From Arthrobacter alpinus (GTDB taxonomy: Bacteria > Actinomycetota > Actinomycetes > Actinomycetales > Micrococcaceae), in contig NZ_CP013200.1 of NCBI RefSeq assembly GCF_001445575.1, positions 2,976,001-3,040,000 of the forward strand: a stretch of 64,000 nt of DNA. Direction: 5' to 3'. The first letter of the stretch is position 1. The number at the start of each line of letters is the position of its first letter. Below the pieces are notes generated by a model that made no database searches, was not told the origin of the DNA, and was given only the letters and a program-made list of their open reading frames with translations. A program made the position numbers and the translations under genes. Shown here piece by piece: positions 57,243 through 64,000 of this stretch.

Positions 57243-57845
57243 GTGTCAGAACAGCCGGATACAACCCCCACCTCGCCCGCACGTCGCGTTATTGTTGCCG
57301 AGGATGAGACCCTGATCCGCTTGGACATCATGGAAATCCTTCGTGGCGAGGGCTACGACGTGGTCGGTGAAGCAGACAATGGCGAGAAGGCCGTGGAGCT
57401 CGCGAAGGAGCTCAAGCCCGATCTGGTCCTCATGGACGTCAAGATGCCCGTCATGGACGGCATCACGGCCGCTGAGATCATCGTCAAGGCCCGCATCGCC
57501 CCCGTCGTGCTCCTCACCGCCTTTAGCCAGAAGGAACTCGTTGAGCGCGCCCGCGACGCCGGCGCCATGGCCTACGTAGTCAAGCCCTTCACCCCCGCAG
57601 ATCTGATCCCCGCCCTCGAGATCGCCCTCTCCCGTCACGAGGAGATCAAGGCCCTTGAAGAGGAAGTCTCCGACCTCCAGGAACAGTTCGCCACCCGCAA
57701 GCTCGTAGAGCGCGCCAAGAGCCTGCTGACCACCAAGATGGGCCTCACCGAGCCCGAGGCATTCCGCTGGATCCAGAAGACCTCCATGGACCGCCGCCTC
57801 AGCATGCGTGAAGTTGCCGAGACCATCATCAACCAGGTCAACTAA
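57243..57845 (+). CDS. pdtaR: ANTAR-domain response regulator (PdtaR-like)
   Basis: 200 residues from a GTG (VSEQPDTTPTSPARRVIVAEDETLIRLDIMEIL) with AAAGGAG upstream. The receiver domain occupies about residues 15-130 (acidic pair EDE, phospho-Asp in LVLMDVKMPVMDG, T in LLTAFSQ, K in YVVKPF). A coiled linker (HEEIKALEEEVSDLQEQF) is followed by an ANTAR RNA-binding domain (RKLVERAKSLLTTKMGLTEPEAFRWIQKTSMDRRLSMREVAETII). It resembles M. tuberculosis Rv1626 (PdtaR), a phosphorylation-controlled antiterminator. The cognate kinase is not in the window. Confidence 0.9.
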   Translation: MSEQPDTTPTSPARRVIVAEDETLIRLDIMEILRGEGYDVVGEADNGEKAVELAKELKPDLVLMDVKMPVMDGITAAEIIVKARIAPVVLLTAFSQKELVERARDAGAMAYVVKPFTPADLIPALEIALSRHEEIKALEEEVSDLQEQFATRKLVERAKSLLTTKMGLTEPEAFRWIQKTSMDRRLSMREVAETIINQVN

Positions 57846-57882
57846 GTCTCCACAAGCTCGCCCACCCCGCAGCTTGCCAGCC

Positions 57883-57952
57883 AAAAATGACACCGATTCC
57901 ACTTTCTGATCCCGATATCCCAGGATCCGAAAGCGGAATCGGTGTCATTTTT
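57883..57952. terminator. Long bidirectional hairpin between the regulator and pyruvate kinase
   Basis: AAAAATGACACCGATTCC (57883-57900) is exactly complementary to GGAATCGGTGTCATTTTT (57935-57952). The enclosed CTTTC/GAAAG and GATCC/GGATC pairs extend the stem. A-rich and T-rich outer ends make it a terminator in both directions. Confidence 0.85.
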
Positions 57953-57982
57953 GCTTTCCACTGACTCTTCCCCTTAAAGTGC

Positions 57983-58031
57983 GACGGCGGCACCTACCCA
58001 ACGCGAAAAGCGAAGGGTGGGTGCCGCCGTC
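57983..58031. terminator. Second hairpin upstream of the pyk stop (convergent side)
   Basis: GACGGCGGCACCTACCC (57983-57999) pairs with GGGTGGGTGCCGCCGTC (58015-58031) with one mismatch; a small CGC/GCG hairpin sits in the loop. It lies 24 nt beyond the pyk stop, so it would end pyk transcription. Confidence 0.75.
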
Positions 58032-58054
58032 GTTCCCTAACGGACTAGCAAATG

Positions 58055-59542
58055 CTAGCCGACCGGCCAGGGGCCAATCTTTTCGCGGTTGGCGCGGTCG
58101 CCAGCAGCAGCCTTGCCCAGGTCTGCGAGGTCGCCTACCTTGTGGACCTTGACCAGGTTGGTGGAACCGGCCTGTCCGGGAGGGGAACCGGCTGCAATAA
58201 CAACCAGATCGCCCTCATTGACAAGGCCCTTTTCCAACAGCGTGGCGTCGACCTGCTCGGTCATGGCATCCGTGTGGGAAACCATGGGCACCAGAACGGG
58301 CTCAATGCCCCAGGCCAAGGCCAGCTGGTTACGCACGCTCTCCACCGGTGTGAACGCCAAGACGGGCTTGGACGGGCGCAGACGGGACAGACGCTGAGCC
58401 GAATCACCGGACTGCGTGAACGTTGCGATGTACTTTGCATCCAACTGCTTAGCGATCTGCACAGCAGCTGCTGTGATGACGCCACCGCGGGTCTTCGGCT
58501 CGGAACCGAGCTTCGGGATCAGCTTCATGCCATCTTCAGCTTCAGCAGCTTCGATGATCCGAGCCATGACCTTAACGGTCTCGATCGGGTAAGCACCAAC
58601 GCTCGTCTCGCCGGAGAGCATGACTGCATCCGCGCCGTCGAGCACTGCGTTTGCACAGTCAGAAGCCTCTGCGCGGGTGGGGCGCGGGTTCTCAATCATG
58701 GATTCCAGAACCTGCGTTGCCACGATGACGGGCTTGGCCCAGCGGCGTGCCATTTCAACACACTTCTTCTGTACCAGCGGGACATCTTCCAGAGGAAGCT
58801 CCACGCCCAAGTCGCCACGGGCAACCATGATGGCGTCAAACGCATCAACAATGGCTTCCAGGTTGGCAACAGCCTGCGGCTTCTCGATCTTGGCGATGAC
58901 CGGCACGCGGCGGCCTTCCTCATCCATGATCTCGTGAACGCGGGTGATATCAGCTGCATCACGCACGAACGACAGGGCCACCAGGTCCACGCCGCACGCC
59001 AGCGCCCAGCGCAGGTCACTCTCATCCTTTTCGCTCAAGGCGGGGACATTCACAGCAACGCCAGGCAGGTTAATGCCCTTGTTGTTGGAGACTTTGCCCG
59101 GAACGGTAACTTCGGTGACAACCTTCACGGCGTCAACGGCAGTGGCCCGAACGGACACCTTGCCATCGTCGATCAGCATGATGTCGCCAACCTTGACGTC
59201 CTCGGTGAGGGACTTCAACGTGGTGGAGCAGATGTCCTTGGTACCTGGGACATCTTCGGTGGTGATGGTGAAAACATCGCCCACAGCAAGGGTGTAACCC
59301 TCGCCGTTGGCGAAGCGGCCCAAGCGGATCTTGGGGCCCTGCAAGTCGGCCATGATGGCTACGGGCTTGCCCAGTGCCTCGGCTGCCTTGCGCACGTTCT
59401 CGTACGTGTTCTGGTGCACGCCGTAGTCGCCGTGGCTCATGTTCATGCGGGCTACGTTTACGCCCGCCTCCAGTACTGCAAGTGTGTTCTCATAGCTGGC
59501 GATTGCCGGCCCGAAAGTCGCAACAATTTTTGCGCGTCTCAA
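58055..59542 (-). CDS. pyk: Pyruvate kinase
   Basis: 495 residues from a TTG (LRRAKIVATFGPAIASYENTLAVLEAGVNVARMNMSHGDY). The barrel (ADLQGPKIRLGRF), the inserted B domain, and the catalytic signature IAKIEKPQAVANLEAIVDAFDAIMVARGDLGVELPLEDVP with the family Lys and Glu/Asp ligands are intact. So are VIVATQVLESMIENPRPTRAEASDCANAVLDGADAVMLSGETSVGAYP and the C-terminal regulatory domain. It makes pyruvate and ATP from PEP and is the opposite step of ppsA in the island. Convergent with pdtaR. Confidence 0.96.
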   Translation of the reverse strand: MRRAKIVATFGPAIASYENTLAVLEAGVNVARMNMSHGDYGVHQNTYENVRKAAEALGKPVAIMADLQGPKIRLGRFANGEGYTLAVGDVFTITTEDVPGTKDICSTTLKSLTEDVKVGDIMLIDDGKVSVRATAVDAVKVVTEVTVPGKVSNNKGINLPGVAVNVPALSEKDESDLRWALACGVDLVALSFVRDAADITRVHEIMDEEGRRVPVIAKIEKPQAVANLEAIVDAFDAIMVARGDLGVELPLEDVPLVQKKCVEMARRWAKPVIVATQVLESMIENPRPTRAEASDCANAVLDGADAVMLSGETSVGAYPIETVKVMARIIEAAEAEDGMKLIPKLGSEPKTRGGVITAAAVQIAKQLDAKYIATFTQSGDSAQRLSRLRPSKPVLAFTPVESVRNQLALAWGIEPVLVPMVSHTDAMTEQVDATLLEKGLVNEGDLVVIAAGSPPGQAGSTNLVKVHKVGDLADLGKAAAGDRANREKIGPWPVG

Positions 59543-59611
59543 TGTACCTACCTATTGTGTGGTTTATCAGCAGAAATCTTTGGTGCCCTCAGACAGCCTA
59601 TCGCTTTGCCG

Positions 59612-61066
59612 CTAGACACTCATAGCTGAATCGCTAGGTGAGACAGGAGCAGGCAGGAACGTCTCCCCCATCAGGTGCTTGTCCACGGCGGCCGCGCACG
59701 CCCGCCCCTCGGCAATGGCCCAAACAATCAGTGACTGGCCGCGCCCGGCATCGCCGGCTACAAAGACACCCTCACGGTCGGTCATGTAGTAACCATCACG
59801 GTTAATATTTGAGCGAGCATCCAACGTCACAGGCAGCTGGTGCACCAGTTCGGCAGATTCCGGACCGGTGAAGCCCATAGCCAGGAGCACCAGGTCCGCG
59901 GCAATGACGCGTTCGGTGCCTTCCTTGGGAACCCTGCGGCCACCAACAAATTCAGTCTCGGCAATCTTGATTCCGGTCACCACACCGTTCTCGCCCAGGA
60001 ACTCCACGGTGGAAGCCAGGTACGTCCGCTCGCCACCCTCCTCATGGGCGCTAGCCACCTCAAAGAGATTGGGGAACGTGGGCCACGGCTGCTTGGCAGA
60101 GCGCTCCAGCGGCGGCTGAGCACCGATGGCCAGTGTGGTCACCGACGCGGCCTGCTGACGGTGTGCCGTACCAATGCAGTCAGCACCGGTATCGCCACCA
60201 CCCAGAATCACCACGTGCTTGCCGCGCGCATCGATCTGCTCGGGCTGCACATCTCCTGCCACAGCCTTGTTGCCCTGCACCAGGTAATCCATGGCGACAT
60301 GGACACCCTGTAACGCACGGCCCGGAATGGGCAGTTCACGCGGAACAGTGGAGCCAATGCACACCACGACGGCGTCATAGCGGCGGCGGAGCTCATCCCA
60401 CCCCAAGTCCTTGCCAATCTCGATACCGGTGCGGAAGCGTGTTCCCTCGGCCTCCATTTGTGCCACGCGGCGGTCCACGCTCTCCTTCTCCAGCTTGAAG
60501 TCGGGGATGCCGTAGCGCAGCAGGCCACCAATCCGGTCATCGCGCTCATAGACGGCAACGGTGTGGCCCGTACGGGTCAGCTGCTGTGCGGCTGCCAGCC
60601 CTGCCGGACCGGAACCTACGACGGCGACAGTCTTACCTGTGAGGCGGGCCGGGGGCAACGGGTGAACCCAGTCCTGGTTGAAGGCCTCATCAATGATGGA
60701 GACCTCCACCTGCTTGATGGTCACAGCAGGCTGATTGATACCCAGAACACATGAGCTTTCGCACGGTGCCGGGCACAGCCGTCCCGTGAACTCGGGGAAG
60801 TTGTTGGTGGCGTGCAAGCGCTCAATGGCCTCTTGACCCTTGTCGCGCCACGTGAGGTCGTTCCATTCGGGAATGAGGTTTCCCAGTGGGCAGCCCTGGT
60901 GGCAGAACGGCACGCCACAGTCCATGCAGCGCCCCGCTTGGGACTTCAGCACACCCTTTTCCTGAGCCTCGTAGACTTCCTTCCAGTCCATGATGCGGAC
61001 GGGAACGGGCCGGCGGGTCTGAGTGATGCGTTCGCGAGTGTTTAAGAAACCGTGCGGATCAGCCAC
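59612..61066 (-). CDS. gltD: Glutamate synthase small subunit
   Basis: 484 residues from a GTG ([32 protein letters not shown]) that overlaps the gltB stop by 8 nt. The N-terminal iron-sulfur region has the cysteines [20 protein letters not shown] and [13 protein letters not shown]. Two dinucleotide-binding loops follow ([17 protein letters not shown] for [18 protein letters not shown] for NADPH), and [22 protein letters not shown] is near the end. It passes NADPH electrons to gltB for glutamate formation. Confidence 0.96.
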   Translation of the reverse strand: MADPHGFLNTRERITQTRRPVPVRIMDWKEVYEAQEKGVLKSQAGRCMDCGVPFCHQGCPLGNLIPEWNDLTWRDKGQEAIERLHATNNFPEFTGRLCPAPCESSCVLGINQPAVTIKQVEVSIIDEAFNQDWVHPLPPARLTGKTVAVVGSGPAGLAAAQQLTRTGHTVAVYERDDRIGGLLRYGIPDFKLEKESVDRRVAQMEAEGTRFRTGIEIGKDLGWDELRRRYDAVVVCIGSTVPRELPIPGRALQGVHVAMDYLVQGNKAVAGDVQPEQIDARGKHVVILGGGDTGADCIGTAHRQQAASVTTLAIGAQPPLERSAKQPWPTFPNLFEVASAHEEGGERTYLASTVEFLGENGVVTGIKIAETEFVGGRRVPKEGTERVIAADLVLLAMGFTGPESAELVHQLPVTLDARSNINRDGYYMTDREGVFVAGDAGRGQSLIVWAIAEGRACAAAVDKHLMGETFLPAPVSPSDSAMSV

Positions 61067-64000
61067 CGGTGACCTCCAAAATTTTCTGCCAGACAGTTGC
61101 GCCATCCGGGTCTTCGCCCAACTCGGCTGCTGCCAAGCGGGTTTCCAAAACTGCTGCGTAATCGCGCGGCAGCACCTTGGTTATACGTGCCACGGTGCCG
61201 GGGAAATCCGCCAGCAAGGCTGCTGCCGTCTCGGATTCCGTCTCATCAAGATGGCGTTGCAACAGCGTGTGCACCAGTTCCTGGTCCACGGCGTCGAGCG
61301 TCAAAAGCATCAGCTCCCCGGAGTCCAGAGACACCTTGTTCACCTGGCTGGGTTCCAGGTCCAGGACGTACGCCGTACCACCGGACATGCCAGCACCAAA
61401 GTTACGTCCCGTGGGACCCAAGATCAAGGTGCGGCCACCAGTCATGTATTCACAACCATGATCACCAATGCCTTCAACGACGGCGGTGGCTCCGGAATTA
61501 CGGACCAGGAACCGCTCCCCCACAAGACCGCGCAGGAACATTTCACCGCTGGTGGCCCCGTAACCAATCACGTTGCCGGCAATGACGTTCTCTGCCGCCA
61601 CGAAGGGGCTGCTGCGGTCAGGGCGGACGGTGATCCGACCACCGGAGAGGCCCTTGCCCACGTAGTCATTGGCATCGCCGAGCAAACGCAGCGTGATGCC
61701 CGTGGGCAAGAACGCACCCAACGACTGGCCAGCTTGACCGGTCAACGTCACATCAATGGTGTCCGGACCGAGCACGTCAATGCCGAACTTCTTGGTCACA
61801 TGGTGACCCAGAAGCGTACCCACGGAGCGGTCCGTATTGATGACAGGGACACTGATCTTCACCGGTGCCCGGTCACTGAACGCTTCAGCGGACATGGCGA
61901 TCAACTGCTGGTCAAAGTGCTTCTCCAGCTCGTGGTTCTGGTTGACCAAGTGACGGACGGGCGCATCGGCGGGAACACCGGCGTCGGACAGGATGGGGCT
62001 CAAGTCCAAGCCAGCGGTCTTCCAGTGATTCAGCGCCGCCTTGATATCAAGCACGCTGGACTGGCCAATGGCCTCTTCGAGGCTGCGGAACCCGAGCTCT
62101 GCGAGCAGTTCGCGGACTTCTTCAGCGAGGAACTCGAAGAAGTTGACCACAAACTCCGGCTTGCCGCTGAAGCGCTGGCGAAGTTCCGGATTCTGCGTGG
62201 CAACACCCACGGGGCACGTGTCCAGGTGGCAAACACGCATCATGACACAGCCGGACACCACCAACGGAGCCGTAGCGAAACCGTACTCCTCAGCACCGAG
62301 CAACGCGGCGATGATAACGTCGCGGCCCGTCTTGAGCTGCCCATCAACCTGCACCACAACCCGCTCGCGCAGACCGTTCAGACGCAGCGTCTGCTGAGTC
62401 TCGGCCAAGCCAAGCTCCCACGGCATGCCTGCATGCTTGAGGGAGTTCAGCGGGCTGGCACCGGTTCCGCCGTCGTGCCCTGAAACCAGAACGACGTCGG
62501 CCTTGGCTTTGGTGACGCCGGAGGCCACGGTGCCAATCCCCATCTCGGAGACGAGCTTGACGTGGACCCTGGCACTCGGGTTGGCACGCTTGCAGTCGTA
62601 AATGAGCTGCGCCAGGTCCTCAATGGAGTAAATATCATGGTGCGGGGGCGGAGAAATCAAACCAACACCAGGGGTGGAGTGACGGGTCTCGGCGATCCAC
62701 GGATACACCTTCTTGGCCATGAGCTGGCCACCCTCGCCGGGCTTGGCGCCTTGCGCCATCTTGATCTGAATATCTTCGGCGTTAGTCAGGTACAGACTGG
62801 TGACGCCGAAGCGGCCCGAGGCAACCTGCTTGATGGCGCTGCGACGCTCCGGATCCAACAGGCGCTCAACATCCTCGCCACCTTCACCGGTGTTGGACTT
62901 GGCGCCCAATCGGTTCATGGCGATGGCCAGGGTCTGGTGTGCTTCCTGGGAAATGGAACCGTAGCTCATGGCGCCCGTGGAGAAGCGCTTGACAATGCTG
63001 CTGACCGATTCCACCTCATCCAGCGGCACCGGCGGGCGAACGCCATCTTTGAACGTGAGCAAGCCACGGAAGGTCATGAGCTTGTTGGACTGCTCATCGA
63101 CCCCTTCGGTGTACTTCTTGAAAATATCGTAGCGGCGTTCGCGGGTAGCGTGCTGGAGACGGAAAACGGTGTCCGGATTGAACAGGTGCGGTTCGCCATC
63201 GCGGCGCCACTGGTATTCGCCGCCGCCCAGGAGCGGGCGGTGCGGAACGTCTACGCCATCGACAGGGTAGGCCAGAATGTGCCGTGCCGAAACTTCCTTG
63301 GCAATCACATCCAAGCCAACGCCGCCCAGCTGGGTCACGGTGCCGGTGAAGTAGGTGTTGACCACGTCCTGGGACAGGCCCAGCGCTTCAAAGGTCTGTG
63401 CGCCACAGTAGGAGGACACAGTGGAGATGCCCATCTTGGACATGATCTTCAAAACGCCCTTGCCAAGACCCTTGATCAGGTTCTTCACGCCCTCCTCGGG
63501 CGTTACACCGGTGACGTCCTCATTGCGGATGAGTTCCTCCACCGATTCCATGGCCAGGTACGGATTCACGGCTGCGGCACCGTAACCCACCAGCACGGCC
63601 ACGTGGTGAACTTCGCGGACATCGCCTGCTTCCACCACCAGGGAAACCTTGGTGCGGTTGGCGCTGCGCAGCAGGTGGTGGTGGACGGCGCTGAGCAACA
63701 GCAGCGACGGGATGGGAGCCCAAACAGCTGAGGAGTCCCTATCGGAGAGCACAATGTACTGCACGCCACGGTTGATGGCGCCGGAGATCTGCTCACCGAT
63801 CTCGGAGAGTCGGGCACGCAAGGCGAGCTCACCGCCGTCGACCTTGTACAGGCCACGAACCTTCATGGAAATCTTCTCGCCACCGGAACCATCGGCCGCG
63901 ATGGGCGATTCCATATTCGCGATCTTGGCCAGGTCATCGTTGTCAATGACGGGGAAGTTCAGTGCCAGCTGAGGCGCGGTGACCTTGTTGCGTGAGAGCA
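61059..64000 (-). CDS. gltB: Glutamate synthase large subunit, C-terminal two-thirds (5' end beyond window)
   Basis: About 980 residues are visible; the frame is open to the right edge ([31 protein letters not shown]), so the amidotransferase domain lies outside. The central and FMN-binding synthase domain is present ([96 protein letters not shown]), then the 3Fe-4S cysteines ([19 protein letters not shown]) and the C-terminal beta-helix domain ([21 protein letters not shown]). It forms the alpha subunit of NADPH-GOGAT with gltD. Confidence 0.97.
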   Translation of the reverse strand, partial: LSRNKVTAPQLALNFPVIDNDDLAKIANMESPIAADGSGGEKISMKVRGLYKVDGGELALRARLSEIGEQISGAINRGVQYIVLSDRDSSAVWAPIPSLLLLSAVHHHLLRSANRTKVSLVVEAGDVREVHHVAVLVGYGAAAVNPYLAMESVEELIRNEDVTGVTPEEGVKNLIKGLGKGVLKIMSKMGISTVSSYCGAQTFEALGLSQDVVNTYFTGTVTQLGGVGLDVIAKEVSARHILAYPVDGVDVPHRPLLGGGEYQWRRDGEPHLFNPDTVFRLQHATRERRYDIFKKYTEGVDEQSNKLMTFRGLLTFKDGVRPPVPLDEVESVSSIVKRFSTGAMSYGSISQEAHQTLAIAMNRLGAKSNTGEGGEDVERLLDPERRSAIKQVASGRFGVTSLYLTNAEDIQIKMAQGAKPGEGGQLMAKKVYPWIAETRHSTPGVGLISPPPHHDIYSIEDLAQLIYDCKRANPSARVHVKLVSEMGIGTVASGVTKAKADVVLVSGHDGGTGASPLNSLKHAGMPWELGLAETQQTLRLNGLRERVVVQVDGQLKTGRDVIIAALLGAEEYGFATAPLVVSGCVMMRVCHLDTCPVGVATQNPELRQRFSGKPEFVVNFFEFLAEEVRELLAELGFRSLEEAIGQSSVLDIKAALNHWKTAGLDLSPILSDAGVPADAPVRHLVNQNHELEKHFDQQLIAMSAEAFSDRAPVKISVPVINTDRSVGTLLGHHVTKKFGIDVLGPDTIDVTLTGQAGQSLGAFLPTGITLRLLGDANDYVGKGLSGGRITVRPDRSSPFVAAENVIAGNVIGYGATSGEMFLRGLVGERFLVRNSGATAVVEGIGDHGCEYMTGGRTLILGPTGRNFGAGMSGGTAYVLDLEPSQVNKVSLDSGELMLLTLDAVDQELVHTLLQRHLDETESETAAALLADFPGTVARITKVLPRDYAAVLETRLAAAELGEDPDGATVWQKILEVTGG

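Overview
The window reads as high-GC actinobacterial DNA, most likely from an Arthrobacter-like member of the Micrococcaceae. That guess rests on codon use, on the gltBD / pyk / PdtaR-type regulator neighbourhood at the right end, and on protein similarity recognised by eye; no database search was possible.

Right end (about 57-64 kb) is ordinary core chromosome: tRNA-Leu(CAA), an ANTAR response regulator, pyruvate kinase and glutamate synthase (gltD, gltB 3' part), all intact. Between about 50.9 and 57.0 kb lies a small element bounded by 74/75-bp imperfect direct repeats of the 3' end and terminator of that tRNA-Leu. It carries a broken tyrosine recombinase and an intact membrane cassette: a small membrane protein, two CPBP proteases, an ABC exporter and an alpha/beta hydrolase.

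The remaining 50 kb looks like a hypoxia/dormancy island resembling the mycobacterial DosR (DevR) regulon. It has a DosS-like GAF-GAF histidine kinase convergent with a DosR-like NarL-type regulator, three pyridoxamine-oxidase-fold proteins, four universal stress genes, two Hsp20 genes, a PfkB sugar kinase, a HAD-GH65 fusion, PEP synthase plus phosphate acetyltransferase, two zinc alcohol dehydrogenases, a beta-CASP metallo-hydrolase, a slipin, BON and SPW-repeat proteins, flavodoxin, and an acyl-carrier/acyltransferase/ABC operon. A complete nine-gene A/V-type ATPase operon sits in the middle (33.8-41.5 kb). About fifteen copies of a roughly 16-bp near-palindrome (GGGACCTTTGGCCCTA-like) lie upstream of these genes, often at matching distances from the starts of paralogues. 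They are best explained as binding sites of the local regulator. A small Cys-rich (zinc-ribbon-like) protein family occurs four times, each copy downstream of such a box; I do not recognise it.

The island is eroding or badly sequenced, or both. Many genes carry single-base deletions in homopolymer runs (including devR twice and devS once), while others carry clear nonsense codons, truncations or tandem-repeat frameshifts. The V-ATPase operon, HAD-GH65, pta, ppsA, pfkB and the ABC operons stay open. A working model is energy and redox rerouting under oxygen limitation: PEP/pyruvate and acetyl-phosphate metabolism, alcohol formation, ATP-driven proton pumping and protein protection. The expression logic is inferred, not shown.
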